NCBI GenBank assembly: GCA_947311745.1 | Contig: CAMZLT010000161.1 | Location: forward strand, 1 to 7,841 | DNA: 7,841 nt | Origin: an uncultured Flavobacteriaceae bacterium | GTDB lineage: Bacteria > Bacteroidota > Bacteroidia > Flavobacteriales > Flavobacteriaceae | Direction: 5' to 3' | Shown here: positions 1 through 5,108 of the stretch, one piece after another | Layout: every line of letters starts with the position of its first letter | Numbering within the stretch: position 1 is the first letter of the stretch | Made by a program: the position numbers and the translations under genes | The notes under the pieces: generated by a model | Databases searched by the model: none | The model's input: only the letters and a program-made list of their open reading frames with translations | Told to the model about the DNA's origin: nothing

Positions 1-584
1 CTATAACCTTAAAAAAATTCTTAACTGTTGTAGGTGATGGAAAAGCAACACTATCGGAATTAATTTTAGCAGATTCAAGAGCTTTTTTATACTACGATTT
101 ATTTAAAAAAAATCACGAAAAAAACATGAATACGATAGTAGATTTAGATAAAGAAATAACGTTATCTGTTATCGGAAATCACTCAAAAGGCACCGAATTT
201 TTAAATGGAAACCACTTGATAACAAAAGAATTAGAGAAAACTTTTGATGTGCTAAGTAGTGAGATTGATGGGTGGTTTTTTGGTAGGTTAGATATTAAAT
301 ATCAAAAATTTGAAGAGCTGCTAAAAGGTGAAAATTTTAAAATTTTAGAAATAAACGGGATTATTGCCGAACCTACGCATATTTATGATGCAACTGCAAA
401 AAATGCAAGTTACTTTACAGCACTAAAAGAAATTAAAAAAAATTGGGAGGTAATTACAAAAATTGCGAAAACGAATAAACAGAAATTAGGTTTAGAAAAT
501 CCAAAACTACTGCCATATATGAAGGAATTGGCTTTTTTGAGACGATATACAAAAGAAATAAAAAAGCTTAACAAGCAAAATTAA
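1..584 (+). CDS. ATP-grasp domain carboxylate-amine ligase, C-terminal part (5' end outside window)
   Basis: The reading frame is open from position 3 to the TAA at 582-584, so this is the last 193 residues of a longer protein; the ATG at 126 is an internal Met, not the start. The visible part resembles the C-terminal half of an ATP-grasp fold. VVGDGKATLSELI (about residues 9-21 of the visible part) matches the GDGKSTL-type motif seen in cyanophycin-synthetase-like and D-Ala-D-Ala-ligase-like ATP-grasp proteins. GRLDIKY followed by KILEINGIIAEPTHIYD carries the acidic and Asn residues (D, E, N) that hold Mg-ATP in this fold. Such enzymes join a carboxylate to an amine through an acyl-phosphate; the substrate cannot be inferred here. 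The gene converges on pcm with 18 bp between the stops and no visible terminator hairpin. The fold call is fairly sure; the specific reaction is not. Confidence 0.8.
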   Translation, partial: ITLKKFLTVVGDGKATLSELILADSRAFLYYDLFKKNHEKNMNTIVDLDKEITLSVIGNHSKGTEFLNGNHLITKELEKTFDVLSSEIDGWFFGRLDIKYQKFEELLKGENFKILEINGIIAEPTHIYDATAKNASYFTALKEIKKNWEVITKIAKTNKQKLGLENPKLLPYMKELAFLRRYTKEIKKLNKQN

Positions 585-602
585 TCAAAACAGAATTTAT
601 CA

Positions 603-1247
603 TTACTTTGCGGTGTTTTCTAAAAACGGAACAAAGGAAAATTCATCAAATTCGTGTTTTTCAAATTCGTTATTACTTTTTCTAATAAATAAAGTCATAA
701 TTTGTTTTTCATTACCAACAGGAATAACCAATCTACCGCCAATTTTTAATTGGGCTAATAAAGTTTTTGGAACAAATGGAGCTCCTGCAGTAACGAGTAT
801 GCCGTCAAATGGAGCTTGTTCTTTTAAACCAATATAACCATCACCGTAAATTAATTTTTTAGCTAAATAACCTAATTTTGGTAATTCTTTTTTAGCTTTT
901 ACATGCAATTCTTTTTGACGTTCAATACTATAAACTTCAGCTTTTAACGCTATTAAAACGGCTGTTTGATACCCAGAACCTGTGCCAATTTCTAAAATTT
1001 TATCCTTTGGTTTTACTTGCAATAATTCGCTTTGAAATGCTACAGTATATGGATGTGAAATGGTTTGATTTGCTCCAATAGGAAAAGCTTTGTTTTGATA
1101 TGCAAAATCTAAAAAACTAGAATCTAAAAACAAATGTCTTGGTATGCTACCAATGGCGTCTAGCACCTTAGTGTCTTTAATTCCTTTATCTTTTAAAATT
1201 TGTACTAATCTATTTCGTAAGCCTTGATGTTTTGGCAAATCATTCAT
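603..1247 (-). CDS. pcm: Protein-L-isoaspartate O-methyltransferase
   Basis: This cytoplasmic enzyme transfers a methyl group from S-adenosylmethionine to isoaspartyl residues in aged proteins so that they can return to normal aspartate. The 214-residue product has the usual family length. It shows the PCMT N-terminal substrate region (IPRHLFLDSSFLDFAYQNKAFPIG, about 35-58, then QTISHPYTVAFQSELL, 61-76). The SAM-binding motif LEIGTGSGYQT is at 85-95, the acidic motif VYSIERQ at 105-111, GDGYIGL at 135-141 and FDGILVTAGAP at 147-157. I chose the ATG at 1245-1247 (MNDLPKHQGLRN) because the family begins there. The frame stays open to an ATG at 1356-1358, but those 37 extra residues are low-complexity, unlike the family, and would read across the likely promoter. 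No Shine-Dalgarno is visible, which is normal for this phylum. It is transcribed divergently from the 1402 oxidoreductase. Confidence 0.95.
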   Translation of the reverse strand: MNDLPKHQGLRNRLVQILKDKGIKDTKVLDAIGSIPRHLFLDSSFLDFAYQNKAFPIGANQTISHPYTVAFQSELLQVKPKDKILEIGTGSGYQTAVLIALKAEVYSIERQKELHVKAKKELPKLGYLAKKLIYGDGYIGLKEQAPFDGILVTAGAPFVPKTLLAQLKIGGRLVIPVGNEKQIMTLFIRKSNNEFEKHEFDEFSFVPFLENTAK

Positions 1248-1337
1248 CTGTTTGGTATTTATTTTTTTATTGGTATATAAAGCTAGTAAATAAAAATTTC
1301 TTTTAATATTAAAAATCGGTATGTTCGTTTCATAATT

Positions 1338-1345
1338 CAAAAATA
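1338..1345 (-). promoter_or_regulatory. Possible Bacteroidota -7 promoter box for pcm
   Basis: The minus strand reads TATTTTTG, matching the TAnnTTTG -7 consensus of Bacteroidota. It would start a transcript with a leader of roughly 85 nt before the pcm ATG at 1247. No TTG -33 element is present at the usual spacing, and in such AT-rich sequence the octamer can occur by chance. Confidence 0.35.
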
Positions 1346-1379
1346 GATAAAAATGCACAAACGTGATTAAACTTTTTTG

Positions 1380-1387
1380 TATCTTTG
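1380..1387 (+). promoter_or_regulatory. Possible Bacteroidota -7 promoter box for the oxidoreductase operon
   Basis: TATCTTTG matches TAnnTTTG and ends 14 nt before the ATG at 1402. That implies a very short leader, as is common in Flavobacteria. Its position argues against the upstream in-frame GTG at 1363, which would place the promoter inside the gene. No clear TTG -33 box is visible. Confidence 0.5.
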
Positions 1388-1401
1388 AGAAAATTTTTTA
1401 T

Positions 1402-2361
1402 ATGTTAAAAATAGGCGTTTTAGGTGCTGGACACCTAGGGAAAATACATTTAAAATTAGCAAAACAATCCGTTAAATACCAGTTAGTTGGATTTTATGAT
1501 GCTAATACAGAAAATGCAAAAAAAATAGAGACAGAATTTGGGTATAAATCCTTTGCAACTATAACAGAATTGATTGATGCAGTTGATGTTGTGGATATTG
1601 TAACACCAACGTTATCGCATTTTGATTGTGCAAAAGAGGCAGTTAGTAAAGGAAAACATATTTTTATTGAAAAACCAATTACTAAAACAGTTCAAGAAGC
1701 TATTTTACTTAGAGAAATGGTTGCAAAACACAAAGTAAAAGGGCAAGTAGGACATGTAGAACGCTTCAATCCTGCTTTTACAGCTGTAAAAAATGTAATA
1801 AACCAACCAATGTTTATAGAATGTCATCGTTTGGCTGAATTTAATCCAAGAGGTACAGATGTGCCTGTAGTCTTAGATTTGATGATTCACGATATAGATA
1901 TTGTATTGAGTGTGGTAAAATCAAAAGTAAAAAACGTTCATGCAAGTGGTGTTAGTGTAATTAGCGAAACGCCAGATATTGCCAATGCACGTATAGAATT
2001 TGAAAATGGCTGCGTTGCCAATTTTACCGCAAGTAGAATTTCTATGAAAAATATGCGTAAAAGTAGATTTTTTCAAAAAGATGCATACATTTCAGTGGAT
2101 TTCTTAGAAAAGAAAAGCGAAGTAGTTCGAATGAAAGATGTGCCTGAAAAGGTAGATGAATTCGCTATGATTTTACAAAATGCCGAAGGTGTAAAAAAGC
2201 AAATCTATTTTGAAAACCCAACAATAGAATCTAATAATGCAATATTAGACGAGCTAGAAACTTTTGCCGATGCGATAAACAATAATACAAAACCGGTAGT
2301 AACCCTTTACGACGGAACAGAAGCTCTGCTAGTTGCACAACAAATAATTGATAATTTTTAA
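1402..2361 (+). CDS. Gfo/Idh/MocA family NAD(P)-dependent oxidoreductase
   Basis: A 319-residue two-domain dehydrogenase. The N-terminal Rossmann fold carries the nucleotide-binding motif GAGHLG (8-13) and an acidic residue at the end of beta-2 (D33 in FYDAN), which favours NAD(H). The family signature EKP is at 90-92, with K91 the expected catalytic lysine. The C-terminal domain has GHVERFNPAF (117-126) and DLMIHDID (159-166), where H163 sits at the position of the usual catalytic-site histidine. This GHVERFNP/DLMIHDID pattern recalls the subgroup containing GnnA-like UDP-GlcNAc 3-dehydrogenases found near lipid A genes, but the substrate cannot be fixed from the sequence. I chose the ATG at 1402 over the in-frame GTG at 1363 because the Rossmann strand MLKIGVLGAG begins there and a promoter box lies between the two. 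It is the first gene of an operon with the dehydrogenase 12 bp downstream. Confidence 0.88.
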   Translation: MLKIGVLGAGHLGKIHLKLAKQSVKYQLVGFYDANTENAKKIETEFGYKSFATITELIDAVDVVDIVTPTLSHFDCAKEAVSKGKHIFIEKPITKTVQEAILLREMVAKHKVKGQVGHVERFNPAFTAVKNVINQPMFIECHRLAEFNPRGTDVPVVLDLMIHDIDIVLSVVKSKVKNVHASGVSVISETPDIANARIEFENGCVANFTASRISMKNMRKSRFFQKDAYISVDFLEKKSEVVRMKDVPEKVDEFAMILQNAEGVKKQIYFENPTIESNNAILDELETFADAINNNTKPVVTLYDGTEALLVAQQIIDNF

Positions 2362-2373
2362 ATATTAAATAAA

Positions 2374-3261
2374 ATGAATAAAGTAGCTGTTATAGGAGCA
2401 GGAACAATGGGGAATGGAATTGCTCATGTATTTGCACAAAATGGTTTTGAAGTAAATTTAATAGACATTTCACAAACTTCTTTAGAAAAAGGTATTGCAA
2501 CCATAACTAAAAATTTAGATAGGTTATTGGTTAAATTAAAAATAACAGAGGAAGTTAAAACAAACACCCTAAACAATATTACTACATTTACCGATATTGC
2601 AACAGGAGTAAAAGATGTAGATTTAGTAGTAGAAGCTGCAACAGAAAATGAAGCTTTAAAACTACAAATTTTTAAAACAATGGATGAAAATGCTAAAGCA
2701 GAAGCAATTTTGGCAACCAATACTTCTTCTATTTCCATTACAAAAATAGCTAGTGCAACAAACAGACCAGATAAAGTGATCGGAATGCATTTTATGAATC
2801 CAGTACCGATTATGAAGCTAGTAGAAATTATTCGTGGTTATAATACAAGCGATATCGTTACCAAAACAATAATGGAATTATCGAAAAAACTACATAAAAT
2901 TCCGTTAGAAGTAAACGATTATCCTGGTTTTGTAGCCAATCGTATTTTAATGCCAATGATTAACGAAGCTGTGGAAACATTGTATAATGGAGTGGCAGGA
3001 GTTTACGAAATTGATAATGTAATGAAATTAGGTATGGGACATCCAATGGGACCTTTGCAATTAGCAGATTTTATTGGTTTAGACGTTTGTTTGTCTATTT
3101 TAAATGTAATGTACGACGGTTTTAAAAATCCAAAATATGCACCTTGTCCGTTATTAGTAAATATGGTGCAAGCAGGGAAATTAGGCGTAAAATCAGGCGA
3201 AGGGTTTTATGATTATTCCGAAAGTAGAAAAGCTGAAAAAGTATCAAAACAGTTTGTTTAA
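2374..3261 (+). CDS. 3-hydroxybutyryl-CoA dehydrogenase (3-hydroxyacyl-CoA dehydrogenase family)
   Basis: This enzyme catalyses the NAD-dependent interconversion of (S)-3-hydroxyacyl-CoA and 3-ketoacyl-CoA, acting in beta-oxidation, butyryl-CoA metabolism or phenylacetate-type pathways in the cytoplasm. The 295 residues match the single-function family length. The NAD motif GAGTMGNG is at 8-15 with D31 after beta-2. ATNTSSISI (114-122) contains S118, GMHFMNPVPIMKLVEII (137-153) contains catalytic H139 and E151, and PGFVANR (184-190) contains N189. These four residues correspond, at a constant offset of 19, to S137, H158, E170 and N208 of the human enzyme, so it should be active. The C-terminal 3HCDH domain includes GMGHPMGPLQLADFIGLD. 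The start follows the previous stop by 12 bp without a Shine-Dalgarno sequence. The symbol could be hbd or paaH depending on pathway, so none is given. Confidence 0.94.
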   Translation: MNKVAVIGAGTMGNGIAHVFAQNGFEVNLIDISQTSLEKGIATITKNLDRLLVKLKITEEVKTNTLNNITTFTDIATGVKDVDLVVEAATENEALKLQIFKTMDENAKAEAILATNTSSISITKIASATNRPDKVIGMHFMNPVPIMKLVEIIRGYNTSDIVTKTIMELSKKLHKIPLEVNDYPGFVANRILMPMINEAVETLYNGVAGVYEIDNVMKLGMGHPMGPLQLADFIGLDVCLSILNVMYDGFKNPKYAPCPLLVNMVQAGKLGVKSGEGFYDYSESRKAEKVSKQFV

Positions 3262-3296
3262 AAGTTTTTTACTTGGATAAATTTTCTACAAGTGTT

Positions 3297-3351
3297 TAAC
3301 CATAAATCCACAAAGGTTTTCGTAACGAAAACCTTTGTGGATTTATGGTTA
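3297..3351. terminator. Perfect 26-bp hairpin, probable bidirectional terminator between convergent operons
   Basis: Arms at 3297-3322 and 3326-3351 are perfectly complementary with a 3-nt loop (TAA). The hairpin starts 36 nt after the dehydrogenase stop. Before the IS arrived, it would also have lain about 100 nt beyond the stop of the unknown gene now at 4614. It is not a textbook intrinsic terminator: the stem is AT-rich outside its CCACAAAGG core, and neither side has a strong T-tract (TGTATTATAAAATTTT follows on +). It could instead be a dispersed palindromic repeat or an mRNA 3'-end stabiliser. The structure is certain; the terminator role is inferred. Confidence 0.6.
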
Positions 3352-3447
3352 TGTATTATAAAATTTTAGTATAAATTACAATTATTGTTTTAGAGGAATA
3401 GAAAAAAATGGACTGTAAATTTATAGTGTATTTTGTGTTGAATAGGT

Positions 3448-3453
3448 GTTAAT
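3448..3453. repeat. Left target-site duplication of the IS (GTTAAT)
   Basis: GTTAAT directly abuts the TG end of the element and is repeated exactly at 4606-4611 beyond the CA end. Confidence 0.85.
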
Positions 3454-3479
3454 TGTTAAGTTTCACAAGGTTGTTGTGT
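3454..3479. repeat. IS terminal inverted repeat, transposase 3'-end side
   Basis: It starts TGTTAAGTTTCACAAGG and matches the reverse complement of 4580-4605 at 21 of 26 positions. The transposase stop codon (complement of 3456-3458) lies inside it, so the gene runs to within 2 nt of the element end. Confidence 0.88.
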
Positions 3480-4475
3480 TAAATTAACAACTTGTTTATT
3501 TTTCAAAGATATGATTTTCTTTTTAAATTCCTCTGGTTTTTGATTAAATATTTTCTCATCCAAGTCAAACCATTTTTCTACTGCATTAAAAGGTGTTTTC
3601 ACTTTGAGTTCTCGCCTTAAGCTCCCATGCCTTCTATAAAGGTTATAATGGACTAAAAAGCTCATTAAATCGGTATTCATTTCAGTTAAAGAGTTGTAAT
3701 GCGTTCTTTTTATAGTTTTTTCTTTTATGATGTCATTGGCTTTTTCTACCATTCCATTTGTTTTAGGTGTAAAAGGCTTTGTACATCTGTGGTCAATATC
3801 ATTTTCTTCACAGATAAGGTCTAATTTACTTGGTTTTGTACAGTATGCTCCTTTCTTATTTTTAAGTAATCTATTGGTAAATTCCAGCCCATTATCGGTT
3901 AAAACGTGCGTAATTCCAAAAGGAAAGAAGTCTAAACATTCGAGCATAAAACGTTCTGCATTAGCACTCGTTTTAGCGTCATATATTTTAAAATACAAAG
4001 TTCTTGTAGCTCTATCGATAGCGACAAACAGATAGTATTTTACGCCATTTATTTTAGGCAGATAAGTAACGTCTATGTGTAAATAACCAGGATCATACTC
4101 TTTAAATTTCTTTGCCTTTTCTTTCTCTTTTTTAGGCACTTTATTAATGCCTTCTCGAACAAATGTTCTGTAAACAGTACTTCTGATTCTCTCTGGTTCT
4201 AATGGGTTAACAGCTTCTGTAATCTCATCTAAAGACCACCAAGTGAGTGTTCTCAACTCAATAGCGATGAGCATATCTAATTCACTTAAAGCGTAGTGGA
4301 TGGTATGAGGACGAGAACTTTTATCTTCAAATTCAATCCTATTTTTCCATTTACCTACGGTGTTTTCTGATACTCCGTACTGAGCCGCAAGAACAGAATA
4401 AGGTAAGTTACTGTTGTTAATCTCAGAACGTAATCGTACATTCGTTGTTGAGTTAGAATGATAAGTTTGTTTCAT
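3456..4475 (-). CDS. IS481-type DDE transposase
   Basis: A 339-residue DNA transposase that would bind the element ends and carry out cut-or-copy strand transfer. An N-terminal helix-turn-helix (about 25-46, YSVLAAQYGVSENTVGKWKNR) probably recognises the terminal repeats. A second helical region spans about 62-113. The rve/DDE RNase-H-like core supplies D135 (HIDVTYLP), D194 (LTDNGLEF) and E244 (KTNGMVEKAN), so the catalytic triad is complete. The TKPFTPKTNGMVEK block and the short HTH plus integrase core layout fit IS481; IS3-family OrfB is the main alternative, but no separate OrfA or frameshift signal is present. There are 49 residues between the second D and the E, more than the classic 34-35, because of a Lys-rich insertion (about 201-219). 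The ATG at 4473-4475 follows an A-rich leader without a Shine-Dalgarno sequence. Confidence 0.92.
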   Translation of the reverse strand: MKQTYHSNSTTNVRLRSEINNSNLPYSVLAAQYGVSENTVGKWKNRIEFEDKSSRPHTIHYALSELDMLIAIELRTLTWWSLDEITEAVNPLEPERIRSTVYRTFVREGINKVPKKEKEKAKKFKEYDPGYLHIDVTYLPKINGVKYYLFVAIDRATRTLYFKIYDAKTSANAERFMLECLDFFPFGITHVLTDNGLEFTNRLLKNKKGAYCTKPSKLDLICEENDIDHRCTKPFTPKTNGMVEKANDIIKEKTIKRTHYNSLTEMNTDLMSFLVHYNLYRRHGSLRRELKVKTPFNAVEKWFDLDEKIFNQKPEEFKKKIISLKNKQVVNLTQQPCET

Positions 4476-4478
4476 TTT

Positions 4479-4512
4479 TTGTTTATTTTAAAAGTTATTC
4501 AAAAATAAACAA
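4479..4512 (-). promoter_or_regulatory. Hairpin directly upstream of the transposase start, overlapping a promoter-like box
   Basis: Arms 4479-4489 and 4502-4512 are perfectly complementary over 11 bp with a 12-nt loop, and the structure ends 3 nt before the ATG. On the minus strand, positions 4507-4500 read TATTTTTG, a TAnnTTTG -7 match that lies partly in the 5' arm. A transcript starting about 7 nt downstream would lack that arm, so only longer read-through RNAs could fold the hairpin over the start region. No TTG -33 element is seen. Confidence 0.5.
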
Positions 4513-4519
4513 GTTATCA

Positions 4520-4576
4520 TTCTTCTCTTTTCTTACTCCATTTCGCTACGCTTCATTACGTAAGAAAAGAGAAGAA
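4520..4576 (-). promoter_or_regulatory. 17-bp hairpin in the IS leader
   Basis: Arms 4520-4536 and 4560-4576 pair perfectly over 17 bp with a 23-nt loop. The hairpin lies between the terminal repeat and the transposase start, 45 nt upstream of the ATG. It would form in RNA reading in from the upstream aminotransferase operon, which points the same way. It may hinder read-through into the transposase; this is inferred from position. Confidence 0.5.
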
Positions 4577-4579
4577 AAC

Positions 4580-4605
4580 ACCCAACAACGTAGTGAAACT
4601 AATCA
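4580..4605. repeat. IS terminal inverted repeat, transposase 5' side
   Basis: Its reverse complement begins TGATTAGTTTCACTACG and matches 3454-3479 at 21 of 26 positions. It abuts the GTTAAT duplication at 4606. Confidence 0.88.
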
Positions 4606-4611
4606 GTTAAT
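4606..4611. repeat. Right target-site duplication of the IS (GTTAAT)
   Basis: An exact copy of 3448-3453. It lies 2 nt beyond the stop codon (4614-4616) of the flanking minus-strand gene. Confidence 0.85.
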
Positions 4612-4613
4612 TA

Positions 4614-5087
4614 TTAGCCATTTATAATTTTAGAAACGGATTCAAAAAGTTTACCTTGTGATATGGCACAACCTTTCTCTAAAAGTTCAAAATTTTCTAA
4701 ATTACGCTCTTTTGTGTATGGTTTTTCACCTTTAAAATAGGTAAATATTTTATTAGTAGAATTATTTATAAACCATTGATAATCCTCTTTTTTAATAAAA
4801 CTAAAATCTTTTTTATTACACTTAATAACTACTCTTGAAATTGTTTCAGAATTGCATCTAAATAAATCTAATTGTGTCGGAGCAACAAAATCTAAATAAT
4901 TAATTTTACTTAAAACTTTTTCCCAAACCAGATCACTAAATAAATTAATTTCTTCTGCAACCATTTCAGGTTTAGTGTCTTTAATTTCTTGCCACATTTT
5001 TGCATCAATTTTTTGTGTTGCTAAAAAAGTAGCAAACTCTTGATGCATTTCGTTTAATTGTTCGGATGTTAAGGCTTTATATTTCAT
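4614..5087 (-). CDS. Conserved-looking small protein of unknown function (possibly DUF6495-like)
   Basis: A 157-residue soluble, charged protein with no signal peptide or membrane segment. The N-terminus (MKYKALTSEQLNEMHQEFATFLATQKIDAKMWQEIKDTKPEMVAEEINLFSDLVWEKVL, broken here only by description) looks helical and acidic. The middle reads as short beta strands and the C-terminal third is Lys/Glu rich. From memory the opening pattern (MKY..LT.EQL.E.H.EF..FLA.Q.I) and the FSDLVWE motif resemble a family restricted to Bacteroidota and labelled DUF6495; I could not verify this and assign no function. It follows the aminotransferase by 21 bp on the same strand and is probably co-transcribed with it. 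The start ATG follows GTAAAAAA with no Shine-Dalgarno. The IS sits 2 nt past its stop, so the coding region is intact but its native 3' end has been displaced. Confidence 0.8.
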   Translation of the reverse strand: MKYKALTSEQLNEMHQEFATFLATQKIDAKMWQEIKDTKPEMVAEEINLFSDLVWEKVLSKINYLDFVAPTQLDLFRCNSETISRVVIKCNKKDFSFIKKEDYQWFINNSTNKIFTYFKGEKPYTKERNLENFELLEKGCAISQGKLFESVSKIING

Positions 5088-5108
5088 TTTTTTACGTAAA
5101 GAAATAGG

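Larger units (their letters stand above)
3454..4605 (-). mobile_element. Complete insertion sequence, IS481-family type, 1152 bp
   Basis: The element begins TG and ends CA and is bounded by imperfect terminal inverted repeats (3454-3479 and 4580-4605) that agree at 21 of 26 positions, including the blocks AGTTTCAC and GTTGTTG. It is flanked by identical 6-bp GTTAAT repeats. It holds one transposase gene on the minus strand filling nearly all of it, plus a 130-bp structured leader at the right end. Intact ends, an intact ORF and an unmutated duplication suggest a recent, possibly still active, insertion. It lies in the intergenic space between two convergent operons, 2 nt past the stop codon of the gene at 4614, and interrupts no coding sequence. 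Hand counts of two 60-base stretches inside it gave about 35-38% GC, against about 25-32% in two host-gene stretches, consistent with arrival from elsewhere. Confidence 0.9.

Noticed and set aside
126..584. Reading the first gene as a complete 152-aa protein starting at the ATG at 126
   Set aside because: The frame is open without a stop back to position 3 and the upstream residues include the ATP-grasp motif VVGDGKATL, so the gene is cut by the window edge.
3449..4610. Extending the IS to the TTAA tetranucleotides at each side as part of the inverted repeat
   Set aside because: TTAA is self-complementary, so it can look like repeat sequence. The 6-bp direct repeat GTTAAT abutting TG/CA ends explains it better as the target duplication.
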